Source of the DNA: G965237725 sp965237725
GTDB lineage: Bacteria; Pseudomonadota; Gammaproteobacteria; Arenicellales; Poriferihabitantaceae
Length of the DNA stretch: 64,000 nt
Direction: 5' to 3'
Assembly: GCA_965237725.1 (NCBI GenBank)
Contig: OZ250151.1
Coordinates: forward strand, 3,906,001-3,970,000
Shown here: positions 35,793 through 44,702 of the stretch, piece by piece
How positions within the stretch are numbered: the stretch's first letter is position 1
Layout of the letters: every line of letters begins with the position of its first letter
Notes under the pieces: generated by a model
Told to the model about the DNA's origin: nothing
Seen by the model: only the letters and a program-made list of their open reading frames with translations
Database searches by the model: none
Program-made: the position numbers and the translations under genes

Positions 35793-37727
35793 GTGAACGC
35801 GCCACCAATCATTTCTAAAAATATTCGGGTTAATCATCCACTTGATCCTTTAATAGCCGACGAAATCCAGCAAGTTGCGGAGCTGGTTCGTGCTCATTCT
35901 GACTTAAATCCTCGAATTCTGTTTGAACAAATTCGTCTGTCAGAGCCGGGCAAATCTCTGGTTAAAAATTTCAAACCTGGTAGCGTTATGACCCGTGAAG
36001 CATTCGTTGTGGTGCTGGATCGGGATTCTGGTAAGGTTTATGAAGCCCTGGTCCGCATGGAGCCCCTTGAGATCACTCGCTGGAATCATATTCCAGGGGT
36101 ACAGACCTGTATTCTCGGTGAAGAGTGCGACGAAATGATTCCGGTGATTAAGCAGCATCCGGATTTCATTGCCGGGCTTGAGCGTCGTGGAATAAACAAT
36201 TTGGACCAGGTTTCCGTGGAAAGTTTTTGTGTTAGCAATTTCGCCAGTCCCGAAGAGCAGAAAATGCGGTTGTTGCGTGGACATTGTTTTTTCGTGGAAT
36301 CTCCCGGCGATAATCCTCATGTGCGACCCATCGAAGGTCTGATTCCTGTGGTTGATCTCAATACCATGACGGTGTTGCGGGTAGAAGATAATGGTGTGGT
36401 TCCGTTATCTCCTGACCGGGGTGATTACCTCGCCAGCCGATTGGGTCAACTTAGAAATCCTCTGGCAGGTCTCAACATCACCCAATCGGATGGACCGGAC
36501 TTCGTCGTCGATGGTCATCATGTGACCTGGCAAAACTGGAAGTTCAGAGTTGGTTTTACACCCAGGGAAGGATTGGTATTGCATCAAATGTCTTTTTGCG
36601 ATGGTGGCGAAGATCGACCTATTGTTAATCGGGCTTCGGTGAGTGAACTGGTTGTCCCTTATGGTGACACCGCCGGTGACCACTATATGAATCATTCCTT
36701 TGATCTGGGGGAAGGGTGTTTCGGCCGGCTGGTCAATTCCCTGACTCTGGGGTGCGATTGCGTTGGTGAAATTTTTTATTTTGATGTCGATCTCGCCGAT
36801 GGTTACGGTAATGTTGAACATAAGCCTAATGCGATTTGCATGCATGAGGAAGACTATGGTGTGTTGTGGAAGCATATTGACAGAATTTCAGGGCATACCG
36901 AGGTGCGTCGCTCCCGACGCCTGGTGGTATCTTCATTTTTCACCGTAGGCAATTATGACTATGGTCTATTCTGGTATCTGTATCTTGATGGCACCATTGA
37001 GTTTGAGGCCAAGCTAACGGGGATGTTGTATACCCGGACGATCAAGGATGGTGAAAAGATTCCCTATGGCACTTTGGTGGCGCCTAATTTAACTGGCATG
37101 GTCCACGAACATTACTTTAATATTCGCCTCGACATGAGTGTGGATGGTGAGGCTAACACCGTAGTAGAAGTGGAAGCTGATCGAATTCCGGTTGGTGAGC
37201 AAAACCTTCATGGAAATGCCCATGGGGTAACCGAAACGGTGATTGAGTCTGAGGGTGTTTCGGGCAGGGATGCGAAACCAGAGAACGCCCGCTACTGGAA
37301 AATAGTAAACCGCGCTAAGAAAAATAATCTAGGCTGGTATCCGGGATATAAATTAATGCCGGGTCCGAATATCAAACCCATGCATCAACCGAATTCACCG
37401 TTTATGCGCAGAGCGGGGTTTGTTGAACACGACTTGTGGGTAACCCAATACGATTCAAATCGATTGCATGCACCGGGAGATTATCTCAACCAGAATGAGT
37501 TTGGACCAGGATTGCCAGAATGGGCAGAAGAAAACAAACCACTGGTTGATACCGATATTGTGTTGTGGCACACCATTGGCGTTATGCATATGCCGCGCCC
37601 TGAAGATTATCCGGTGATGCCAGTGGAGTATGTGGGGTTTATGTTAAAGCCTCTGGGGTTCTTTGAACGAAATCCAGCGCTGGATCTTGCCCCTCCTGGC
37701 TGTCATAACGGCGGACAATTATATTGA
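35793..37727 (+). CDS. Copper-containing primary amine oxidase
   Basis: This 644-residue protein starts at GTG 35793, 33 bases after the MttB gene. The topaquinone precursor is Tyr388 in TVGNYDYG; the catalytic Asp304 is in HSFDLGEGCFG; copper ligands are His438 and His440 (VHEHYFNIRLDMSVDG) and a third His in GVMHMPRPEDYPVMP near residue 600. There is no signal peptide, so it is cytoplasmic, unlike E. coli TynA. It deaminates a primary amine to an aldehyde with release of ammonia and peroxide. Placement after MttB suggests the amine comes from the same pathway. Confidence 0.96.
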   Translation: MNAPPIISKNIRVNHPLDPLIADEIQQVAELVRAHSDLNPRILFEQIRLSEPGKSLVKNFKPGSVMTREAFVVVLDRDSGKVYEALVRMEPLEITRWNHIPGVQTCILGEECDEMIPVIKQHPDFIAGLERRGINNLDQVSVESFCVSNFASPEEQKMRLLRGHCFFVESPGDNPHVRPIEGLIPVVDLNTMTVLRVEDNGVVPLSPDRGDYLASRLGQLRNPLAGLNITQSDGPDFVVDGHHVTWQNWKFRVGFTPREGLVLHQMSFCDGGEDRPIVNRASVSELVVPYGDTAGDHYMNHSFDLGEGCFGRLVNSLTLGCDCVGEIFYFDVDLADGYGNVEHKPNAICMHEEDYGVLWKHIDRISGHTEVRRSRRLVVSSFFTVGNYDYGLFWYLYLDGTIEFEAKLTGMLYTRTIKDGEKIPYGTLVAPNLTGMVHEHYFNIRLDMSVDGEANTVVEVEADRIPVGEQNLHGNAHGVTETVIESEGVSGRDAKPENARYWKIVNRAKKNNLGWYPGYKLMPGPNIKPMHQPNSPFMRRAGFVEHDLWVTQYDSNRLHAPGDYLNQNEFGPGLPEWAEENKPLVDTDIVLWHTIGVMHMPRPEDYPVMPVEYVGFMLKPLGFFERNPALDLAPPGCHNGGQLY

Positions 37728-37734
37728 TCGAGGG

Positions 37735-38529
37735 CTAACCCGAGTTATTGCCCAGACCAGTGCCCGATTTGTAACTGATGCGGTTGCAAACCAGGCCAAT
37801 GACGAATCGCAATAGAATTGTAAATATACACAGGGCAATTAACGCAGCGAACATCAGATCAATTTTCACCCGGCCATTGGCCAGAAGCATTAAATATCCC
37901 AGCCCCTGAGAAGCGCCTACCCATTCACCAATAACCGCACCGATGGGTGCATAAACCGCTGCCAGTCGTATACCCGAAGCCAGTGAAGGCAGGGCGGCGG
38001 GCACCCGGACATGGGTCAACGTTCGAAACGACGTTGCCCGCATGCTTTGGGCCAAATCAAGAAAGCCCTGGGGTGTATTTCTTAAGCCGTCATAAAACGT
38101 TGAAGTGACCGGGAAATAGATGATTAATATGGTCATGGCTATTTTGGAAGTCAATCCATAACCCAACCACAGGGTTAACATCGGCGCCAGGGCAAATACC
38201 GGAATGGTCTGACTGAGTACCAGAATGGGCGCAAAGAAACGTCGGCCAAAGCTCGATGTCATTAATCCAAGGGCTGTTGCTATTCCCAGAGTGGTGCCGA
38301 GAATCAGGCCTATAATCACTTCGGAAATAGTGACCATGGCGTGCTCGAATATCAGACTGCCATAATCGATAAACGCCTGGAAGACCCGTAAGGGTCCGGG
38401 AAGAATATAAGTAGGGGCCTGGGTTAACCAGACCACGAGTTGCCACAACGCGATGATCATGCATGCGGACAACACCAGATCCCGGACCCGAGATTTAGAA
38501 TCAGAATTGGTTTTATCAGATTTCACCAC
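37735..38529 (-). CDS. thiX: Pyrimidine-precursor ABC transporter permease ThiX
   Basis: This 264-residue inner-membrane permease of the NitT/TauT (BPD) family has the EAA-loop region (DLAQSMRATSFRTLTHVRVPAALPSLASGIRLAA near residues 148-182). It starts at GTG 38529, overlapping the thiZ stop by one base. As last gene of the thiamin operon, with ThiZ and ThiY, it is assigned to uptake of formylaminopyrimidine-type thiamin breakdown products. It is convergent with the amine oxidase gene with only seven bases between stops and no visible terminator. Confidence 0.9.
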   Translation of the reverse strand: MVKSDKTNSDSKSRVRDLVLSACMIIALWQLVVWLTQAPTYILPGPLRVFQAFIDYGSLIFEHAMVTISEVIIGLILGTTLGIATALGLMTSSFGRRFFAPILVLSQTIPVFALAPMLTLWLGYGLTSKIAMTILIIYFPVTSTFYDGLRNTPQGFLDLAQSMRATSFRTLTHVRVPAALPSLASGIRLAAVYAPIGAVIGEWVGASQGLGYLMLLANGRVKIDLMFAALIALCIFTILLRFVIGLVCNRISYKSGTGLGNNSG

Positions 38530-39263
38530 TATGCCAGGTTTTTCAGATCGAGCAAAAGTTCAGCCTGGGCATTTAGGGTGTCAGGGTCATCTACCCGACG
38601 AATGGGTGATGCTGAAATTGTACTTTTTTCAACCAGGCCATTTTCGGTCATTAGATATAACTTATGAGATAACCTCACCGCTTCTCCCGGCTCATGGGTG
38701 ACCAGTAATACGGTTTTGTCTGCCAGGACTTCGAATGCCAGTTCCTGCATATCGCTCCGGGTGCGTGCATCCAGGGCAGAAAACGGTTCATCGAGCAAAA
38801 CCACAGGCGTGTCTTCCATCAAGGTTCGTGCCAGAGCAACCCGTTGGCGCATGCCTCCAGAAAGTTGGTGGGGTCTTTTGGAGATATGATCGTTTAGACC
38901 GACCCGTTGAATTAGCTGGGAGGCGGTTTGATCATCTCCTTCATCGCCACGGAGCCGACTTCCGAGCATGATATTTTGTTTTACATTCAACCACGGAAAT
39001 AATAAATCCGATTGGGCCATATAGGAAATATGTCCCTCAAGGCCTTGGGGCCGATCCGATCCAGATTGTATAGCGGTGATGGTGCCGTCAAATTTACCGC
39101 TAAAAGGCAGGCCGGCAATCAGTCTCAGTAATGTCGATTTACCCACCCCGGATGGCCCAAGCAGGCAGGTCCATTGTTCTTCGACCAGTTCCAGAGTTAA
39201 TCCATCAAACAAACACTGCTCGCCGTGTTGGGCCGTGCCCTGGAGACGAACCCCGATTCCCAT
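38529..39263 (-). CDS. thiZ: Pyrimidine-precursor ABC transporter ATPase ThiZ
   Basis: This 244-residue ABC ATPase has Walker A GPSGVGKST (residues 37-45), Q-loop in SYMAQSDLLFPW, signature LSGGMRQRVALAR near residue 135, Walker B VVLLDEPFSALD and the switch His in VTHEPGEA. It powers the ThiX permease. It begins two bases after tenA's stop region on the same strand, so the whole transporter is tightly packed in the operon. Confidence 0.92.
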   Translation of the reverse strand: MGIGVRLQGTAQHGEQCLFDGLTLELVEEQWTCLLGPSGVGKSTLLRLIAGLPFSGKFDGTITAIQSGSDRPQGLEGHISYMAQSDLLFPWLNVKQNIMLGSRLRGDEGDDQTASQLIQRVGLNDHISKRPHQLSGGMRQRVALARTLMEDTPVVLLDEPFSALDARTRSDMQELAFEVLADKTVLLVTHEPGEAVRLSHKLYLMTENGLVEKSTISASPIRRVDDPDTLNAQAELLLDLKNLA

Positions 39264-39264
39264 G

Positions 39265-39963
39265 TTAACTATTCTCTTCCTTACCGAGCCGCAGACCCAT
39301 TTGCCAGAAATTGGCCTCTAAATTCGTCGCGGTCTCAAAGCGCTGACACAGGCTTTGCCATCGCGGATTTCGCTCTGGGTTATCACCGAGTTTCTGTTGA
39401 CATACCTGATCAACCAGAGTGGCTACAGATCCGCATACACTGCCGTAATTTTCCGGACCATAGGCTTCGATCCATTCACGGTAGAGTGGTGTAGTATCGT
39501 GGTAGTCAGCGAGGTTTGCGCCAATCTGCCGATAACCAAAAACACAGGATGTTAATGTCGCCAATAAATCCAGCAAGTCTCCGGAAAGGCCCGTATCCAT
39601 GACGTAGCGCGTATAGGCAATGTTTTCGGGGGCTTCTTGTGCGCTCAGCAATTGCGTTTCACGGATGCCTTCGCGTTCACAGATTTTAACGTGGAATTGA
39701 ATTTCTTCATTAATCAATGTATTCACCGTCGCAGCAGCGGTTCTCATTTGCTCTGCAGTATCAGATTTGACAATGGCCATTGCCCAGGCTCGGGAGAAGT
39801 GAATCAAAAATATATAATCCTGAATCAAATAAGCGATAAACGCAGACCGCGGCAAACTGCCATCCCCCATGCCACGAACAAATTCATGATGGATATATCG
39901 ATCCCATGCTTCGGGGCAGGCATCGCACCAGGCTTGAATAATTTTTGATTCGAATGTGCTCAC
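39265..39963 (-). CDS. tenA: TenA family aminopyrimidine aminohydrolase (thiaminase II)
   Basis: This 232-residue helical protein begins at GTG 39963. The catalytic Cys is in TLTSCVFGYRQIG near residue 137, followed by acidic and Tyr residues in YREWIEAYGPENYG near 165, as in B. subtilis TenA. TenA hydrolyses aminopyrimidines derived from degraded thiamin to hydroxymethylpyrimidine. Its place between the binding protein and ATPase genes supports a salvage role: import by ThiXYZ, hydrolysis by TenA, then phosphorylation by ThiD. Confidence 0.93.
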   Translation of the reverse strand: MSTFESKIIQAWCDACPEAWDRYIHHEFVRGMGDGSLPRSAFIAYLIQDYIFLIHFSRAWAMAIVKSDTAEQMRTAAATVNTLINEEIQFHVKICEREGIRETQLLSAQEAPENIAYTRYVMDTGLSGDLLDLLATLTSCVFGYRQIGANLADYHDTTPLYREWIEAYGPENYGSVCGSVATLVDQVCQQKLGDNPERNPRWQSLCQRFETATNLEANFWQMGLRLGKEENS

Positions 39964-39978
39964 TTTTTTATCGGGGGT

Positions 39979-40926
39979 TTATTTGGCGCCAACATCAATT
40001 GCCAGTTGATCAATGGGCAGAGTGCCTTCCACCATGCCAAATTGTTGTAAGAAGCTTTCGAACCGTTGATAACGAATGGCATCAAATGCAGAAGGTCTGA
40101 GGGCAAACCGCGGCAGGGTATCGGCCCAGGCACGCTTATTCAATTCGTCTTGTAATTCTTTTGCCGTACCAGAAAAAATCTTCCAGCTTTTTTGGGGATG
40201 ATTGACAATATATTGAGTGGCTTTTTCCGTCGCGCTAAGAAATCGAGCGACCTTGTCGATTTCTATCGGATCGCTCATTTTTCTTGAATTGGCGATGTAA
40301 ATCAATTCATCATATGACGGCAATCCTTCTTCTTCAAGATAGAAACACCGGCCTGGTACATTTTCAATATCCATCTGGTTAAGCTCGAAGTTTCGAAAGG
40401 CGCCAATAACGGCATCGACCTGTTTGGACATCAATGACGGCGACAGGGACCAGTTAACGTTAACCAATTCAATGTCATCGAAACTCAAGCCATGGGGTTG
40501 GAGTATGGCGGTCAATAACGCCTCTTCTACCCCGGCTACAGAAAAACCCACTTTTTTACCTTTGAGATCTGCAATACTTTTTATGGGCCCATCTTCAAGC
40601 ACCAGCAGGCAATTTAACGGTGTAGCCACCAGAGTGCCCACCCTGATCACAGGTAAACCCGCGTGAACCTGTAAATGTAATTGGGGTTGATAGGATACCG
40701 CCAGATCTGCTTTGCCTGCGGCAACCAGCTTTGGTGGGTCTGCAGGGTCTGCGGGTGGAATGATTTCGATTTCGAGATTTTGTTCTGCAAAATACCCTTT
40801 TTCCTGGGCAATAATGATTGGGCCGTGATCGGGATTGATAAACCAATCGAGAATCAGAGTCATTTTGTCAGCAGAAAAAGCATGGTTCGAAGCCAGCAAC
40901 AATAAAGTAAAAATCAGGTGTTTCAT
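39979..40926 (-). CDS. thiY: Pyrimidine-precursor ABC transporter binding protein ThiY
   Basis: This 315-residue protein of the NMT1/THI5-like family has a signal peptide (residues 1-18, cut after AFSA) and the opening TLILDWFINPDHGPIIIAQEKGYF that marks the family. It binds formylaminopyrimidine in the periplasm and delivers it to ThiX/ThiZ. The signal peptide and the transporter neighbours argue against the yeast-type self-consuming HMP synthase activity of the same fold. Confidence 0.92.
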   Translation of the reverse strand: MKHLIFTLLLLASNHAFSADKMTLILDWFINPDHGPIIIAQEKGYFAEQNLEIEIIPPADPADPPKLVAAGKADLAVSYQPQLHLQVHAGLPVIRVGTLVATPLNCLLVLEDGPIKSIADLKGKKVGFSVAGVEEALLTAILQPHGLSFDDIELVNVNWSLSPSLMSKQVDAVIGAFRNFELNQMDIENVPGRCFYLEEEGLPSYDELIYIANSRKMSDPIEIDKVARFLSATEKATQYIVNHPQKSWKIFSGTAKELQDELNKRAWADTLPRFALRPSAFDAIRYQRFESFLQQFGMVEGTLPIDQLAIDVGAK

Positions 40927-40976
40927 ACGAATTAAATATGTAGAGGTGTAATTTGGAAATTATTGAATTAGATGGG

Positions 40977-41603
40977 TTAGGCTTTGCGGTATTTCGATGT
41001 CACTTCGAGCCACTGATTTACCTGCCCCTCAGGATCCGGATTTAGGGTAATGTCGGTGACCATGGCCACAGCATCGGCACCTGCTTCAAATACACCCACT
41101 GCGCGATTCAGGCTTAGCCCGCCGATGGCAATCAACGGAATAGCTTTGACTTTTTGTTTCCACTGGGTAACACGTTCCAGGCCCTGGGGTTGCCAGGGCA
41201 TTTTTTTCAGAATGGTCGGATAAACCGGACCCAGTGCAATGTAATCGGGATCCAGGGACAGCGCCCGATCGAGTTCATCTTCGCTGTGAGTGCTTACCCC
41301 AAATTTGACATTAGCTTTCTTAATGGCTGCAATATCTGCGCCGTCCAGATCTTCCTGTCCGAGGTGAATAAAATCGCAGCCCATTTCCAGCGCCAGCTGC
41401 CAGTAATCGTTGAGCACCAAGATACAATTGGCGTTGTCGGTTAATTTTTTAGTTGTGGAAATTTCTTCTCGTAGTTCAGCGCCTGATTTGTCTTTAAGCC
41501 GTAGTTGCAGAAGTTTTATGCCCAGTGGCAATAAACGTGCAACCCAGCTGCTATCTGGAAAAACAGGGTAAAAAGGATCCAGATTTTGATCCGGTTGTGT
41601 CAT
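40977..41603 (-). CDS. thiE: Thiamin phosphate synthase
   Basis: This 208-residue TIM-barrel enzyme joins HMP-pyrophosphate and thiazole phosphate. Landmarks are LLQLRLKDKSGAE near residue 30, NDYWQLALEMGCDFIHLGQEDLDG near 86, GVSTHSEDELDRA near 117, DYIALGPVYPTILK near 134 and AIGGLSLNRAVGVFEAGADAVAMV near 177. The usual IGGI phosphate loop reads IGGLSL. The gene overlaps the thiG stop by four bases, showing translational coupling. Confidence 0.95.
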   Translation of the reverse strand: MTQPDQNLDPFYPVFPDSSWVARLLPLGIKLLQLRLKDKSGAELREEISTTKKLTDNANCILVLNDYWQLALEMGCDFIHLGQEDLDGADIAAIKKANVKFGVSTHSEDELDRALSLDPDYIALGPVYPTILKKMPWQPQGLERVTQWKQKVKAIPLIAIGGLSLNRAVGVFEAGADAVAMVTDITLNPDPEGQVNQWLEVTSKYRKA

Positions 41604-42394
41604 GATAGAAATGCTTTACCAATCACAGGTGTGGATGGCTGAGCCATGTCGCTGGGCTCGATGGGGTTTGCGTTATAGGCAGCTTTGCCTGCGGCAACCG
41701 CCTTGCTAAAGGCTTTTGCCATTGCCACGGGATTGCCGGCCCTCGCCACTGCGGTATTTAACAGCACAGCGTCACATCCAATTTCCATAGCCTGGGCCGC
41801 ATGGGACGGCAACCCAATTCCTGCATCTACGACAATGGGTACATTGTCCATATGAGCGCGCAGGGTGCGCAGACCGTATAAATTATTCAGGCCACGCCCC
41901 GAACCAATGGGTGATCCCCAGGGCATAAGTACTTTGCATCCTGCTTGAATCAGTTTTTCAGCAACCACTACATCCTCAGTGGTATAGGGGAAGACTTCAA
42001 ATCCATCTTCACTTAGTATCCTTGCAGCTTCTACCAAACCAAATACATCGGGTTGCAGGGTATCGGGGTTGCCAATTACTTCGAGTTTGATCCAATTGGT
42101 TTTAAAAACTTCACGGGCCATTTGCGCGGTAGTCACCGCTTCTTTTACGGTGTAACAGGATGCAGTGTTGGGCAGGACTTTTACGTTCAATGATTTTATT
42201 AATTCCCAGAACTTTTGCCCGGCGCTTCTATGGTTAGCATTAGCATCTGTCTGCCCTGATTCGCGACGTAGTGAAACTGTAATTACTTCTACTTCTGAAT
42301 GTTTGATCGCTTCCGCAAGAATAGCTGGAGAGGGGTATCTGGCGGTCCCCAGCAATAGCGGATTTTTAACTTCTACACCGTAAAATTCGGGCAC
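41600..42394 (-). CDS. thiG: Thiazole synthase
   Basis: This 264-residue thiazole synthase begins close to FYGVEVKNPLLLGTARYPS, contains the Schiff-base lysine in WIKLEVIGD-type NWIKLEVIGNPDTLQPD near residue 102, and has LMPWGSPIGSGRGLNN near 160 and VVDAGIGLPSHAAQAMEIGCDAVLLNTAVA near 185. It condenses deoxyxylulose phosphate, iminoglycine and ThiS-thiocarboxylate to the thiazole phosphate. It lies between thiS and thiE in the operon. Confidence 0.97.
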   Translation of the reverse strand: MPEFYGVEVKNPLLLGTARYPSPAILAEAIKHSEVEVITVSLRRESGQTDANANHRSAGQKFWELIKSLNVKVLPNTASCYTVKEAVTTAQMAREVFKTNWIKLEVIGNPDTLQPDVFGLVEAARILSEDGFEVFPYTTEDVVVAEKLIQAGCKVLMPWGSPIGSGRGLNNLYGLRTLRAHMDNVPIVVDAGIGLPSHAAQAMEIGCDAVLLNTAVARAGNPVAMAKAFSKAVAAGKAAYNANPIEPSDMAQPSTPVIGKAFLS

Positions 42395-42398
42395 TGAC

Positions 42399-42596
42399 TT
42401 ATCCTCCCTGTATTGGTGCTACCACTTCAAGCCGATCATCTTCTTCGAGGTCAGTGCTTGAACGCTTGTGCTTGTGAATAAACGTTCCATTCAACGCCGT
42501 GGCAATGGCTTCGTTGTTATAACCCAACTCATATAGGATTTTTTCCAGGTTCGGCGACTGCACCAGATTTTGTTCGCCATTTAAGATTATGCGCAC
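42399..42596 (-). CDS. thiS: Sulfur carrier protein ThiS
   Basis: This 65-residue ubiquitin-fold protein ends with the required Gly-Gly (VVAPIQGG), which is adenylated and turned into a thiocarboxylate. The start MRIILNGEQ and the middle ATALNGTFI are typical. It overlaps the end of thiO by ten bases and precedes thiG by four. The adenylating enzyme ThiF is not in this window. Confidence 0.96.
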   Translation of the reverse strand: MRIILNGEQNLVQSPNLEKILYELGYNNEAIATALNGTFIHKHKRSSTDLEEDDRLEVVAPIQGG

Positions 42597-43576
42597 AACT
42601 CCAGCTCCATATATACATCCCTGTGCTCCACCGCATCTGCGGCCTGTCTTGCCATCGCAGGTCCCAGCAGAAAACCATGGCGAAACAAACCATTAATATA
42701 AATGACATTACCAGATCGTCGAATCGAGGGTAGGTTGTTGCCAAAAGCCGGGCGCACATCTACACCAATTTCTACCACTTCTGCTTCGCCGAAACCTGGG
42801 TGCAGGGCATATGCCGTGCTCAACAATTCGAGCATGGACAAAACGCTGATTCGGTTTCTATCATCGTTCTCGATCATGGTTGCGCCGAGCATGAATAAAC
42901 CGTCTTCCCGGGGTACAACATAAAGCGGATAGCGTGGATGGAGCAGGCGGACAGGGCGTTTTAGGTTTAATTCTGAATTTTTCAGTATCAGCATTTCACC
43001 TTTTACGCCGCGTAACTCGCTTAACTGGTCTTTTGCTGCATAGCCACGGCAATCAATGATGTGATCGCTATTGAAATCTGCATGTTCAACATGGCTTGAA
43101 AAATTGATGTTGACGCCTTTCTCAATTAAATAGGATTGTAATTCTCTCAGCGCCTGGCGCGGATGCAGGTGGGCTTCGTTTTTAAAGAATAAAGCCTGTT
43201 CGAATCGGGAACCAAGATCTGGCTCAAGGGCAGCTATCTGTTCGCTATTCAGGGTTTGATGGTTTTCCGTTAATCGGCCGAATCGTTTAATTTCAGAAAG
43301 ATCCCTTTGCATAGACAACACCAGGCTGCCCCGTTTCCAGATCGACTGCACATGGGATAACCACCATGATATTGCCTGTTCACCCATGTCCACAACGGTC
43401 TGTTCAGCGCTTTCTCGCTCGCACCAGGGTGCCAGCATGCCGCCGGCAAACCATGAGCAGGCGGACTCACCAAGATCGTCAGATCTCTCATAAATTTCCA
43501 CTGAGACACCTCGATCCACAAGTTCACATGCGCAGGTTAAGCCTGCAACTCCAGCACCAATAATGATAACGGTCAT
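42587..43576 (-). CDS. thiO: Glycine oxidase ThiO
   Basis: This 329-residue FAD oxidase has the dinucleotide-binding start VIIIGAGVAGLTCACELVDRGVSVEIYE (residues 3-31) and the C-terminal segment VRPAFGNNLPSIRRSGNVIYINGLFRHGFLLGP near residue 280 typical of glycine/D-amino-acid oxidases. It oxidises glycine to iminoglycine for ThiG, the oxygen-using alternative to ThiH, so the organism lives aerobically. It lies between thiD and thiS with 3-base and overlapping junctions. Confidence 0.94.
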   Translation of the reverse strand: MTVIIIGAGVAGLTCACELVDRGVSVEIYERSDDLGESACSWFAGGMLAPWCERESAEQTVVDMGEQAISWWLSHVQSIWKRGSLVLSMQRDLSEIKRFGRLTENHQTLNSEQIAALEPDLGSRFEQALFFKNEAHLHPRQALRELQSYLIEKGVNINFSSHVEHADFNSDHIIDCRGYAAKDQLSELRGVKGEMLILKNSELNLKRPVRLLHPRYPLYVVPREDGLFMLGATMIENDDRNRISVLSMLELLSTAYALHPGFGEAEVVEIGVDVRPAFGNNLPSIRRSGNVIYINGLFRHGFLLGPAMARQAADAVEHRDVYMELELCA

Positions 43577-43579
43577 TCT

Positions 43580-44401
43580 TTATTTCCAGGTTTGATGAAA
43601 ATGGTGCACCGGACCGTGCCCCTTTCCAATATTTAATTGATCCGACATGCGGATGGCCTGATTGAGATAAGCATGAGCAGATTCTACTGACTCGACCAGA
43701 GGTTGTCCTTTAGCAAGGTTTGCTGTAATTGCCGATGAAAGCGTGCAGCCCGTCCCATGGGTGTTTTTAGTTTCGATTCGATCTGCTGAAAATCTAATAC
43801 AGTTATTGGTGCTCGAAATCAACAGATCAACGCATTCGTTACCATCAGCATGACCTCCCTTCATTAGTACTGCATCGGTGCCGAGCGTCAATAATGCTTC
43901 ACCTTGCGCTTTCATTGCGGTCTCGTCGCCGGCAGTTTCACAATTAAGTAAAGCCGCTGCTTCCGGTAAATTGGGCGTGAGTATAGTCGCTTTGGGAATA
44001 AGTAACTGTATTAAACTTTCTATGGCATCTTGTTGTAACAATTTATCTCCCGATTTGGCAACCATCACCGGATCGAGGACTATTGGCACACTTAGCCCTT
44101 CGAGGCAATTGGTTACAGTCTCGATAATTTGTGGTGACGATAACATGCCAATTTTAACCGCAGAAACGTTGATATCATCAAACACGGCGTCGATCTGCGC
44201 CTTGATGATTTCCAGGGGTACACCATGAACCGCAGTTACAGCCAGGGTATTTTGCGCGGTAATAGCCGTTATGACGCTGGCGCCATAAACTCCCAGGGCG
44301 GAAAATGTCTTCAGGTCTGCCTGAATCCCCGCGCCGCCACCGCTATCCGACCCTGCAATAGTCAGGGCGATGGGGGTAGTCGGTGAGTTTACTGTAGGCA
44401 A
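43580..44401 (-). CDS. thiD: Hydroxymethylpyrimidine/phosphomethylpyrimidine kinase
   Basis: This 273-residue kinase of the ribokinase fold has IALTIAGSDSGGGAGIQADLKTFSALGVYG (residues 11-40), VLDPVMVAKSGDKLL near 122 and the anion hole NTHGTGCTLSSAITANLAKG near 220. It phosphorylates HMP twice. The frame opens at TTG 44401, just downstream of the TPP riboswitch; no ATG or GTG fits before the conserved IAGSDS. It is the first gene of the operon. Confidence 0.95.
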   Translation of the reverse strand: MPTVNSPTTPIALTIAGSDSGGGAGIQADLKTFSALGVYGASVITAITAQNTLAVTAVHGVPLEIIKAQIDAVFDDINVSAVKIGMLSSPQIIETVTNCLEGLSVPIVLDPVMVAKSGDKLLQQDAIESLIQLLIPKATILTPNLPEAAALLNCETAGDETAMKAQGEALLTLGTDAVLMKGGHADGNECVDLLISSTNNCIRFSADRIETKNTHGTGCTLSSAITANLAKGQPLVESVESAHAYLNQAIRMSDQLNIGKGHGPVHHFHQTWK

Positions 44402-44469
44402 TATCTGGTTTCTCGCTTTTTATTTAGGGAAACCGGCCTGGTTCTGGATTCTACTGAAGGTGATCAAGC

Positions 44470-44547
44470 CCGTTTCCTTCGCCGGCATTATCCGGAGCAG
44501 GTTCGATGGGTTGATTGTGATCTCTCAGCCAAACGGCACCCCAACGG
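44470..44547 (-). promoter_or_regulatory. TPP riboswitch (THI element) for the thiamin operon
   Basis: Read on the minus strand, this holds the conserved blocks GGGGTGCC, GGCTGAGAGAT (44519-44529), ACCC, GAACCTG and TCCGGATAATGCCGGCGAAGG in the correct order, closed by a five-base P1 stem (44543-44547 with 44470-44474). It lies about 70 bases before the thiD start. With no obvious terminator between, thiamin diphosphate binding most likely blocks translation initiation, as in other Proteobacteria. The surrounding 44402-44702 gap holds nothing else that I can support. Confidence 0.96.
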
Positions 44548-44702
44548 TAGGCCGAAGATTATCAATTCTATGCCACTACTGCAACTGAATCCTGATTCCC
44601 AGAACCCGTTTTACGGGATCAGATATAACATCAACAAGAATTTTCAGTATACTTTCACCCGATTAATTTTGAATTATTGTAAACAACGATTAGAGGAAAG
44701 TT

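Noticed and set aside
39979..40926. THI5-type self-consuming HMP synthase
   Set aside because: A signal peptide and adjacent permease and ATPase genes show it is a transporter binding protein.
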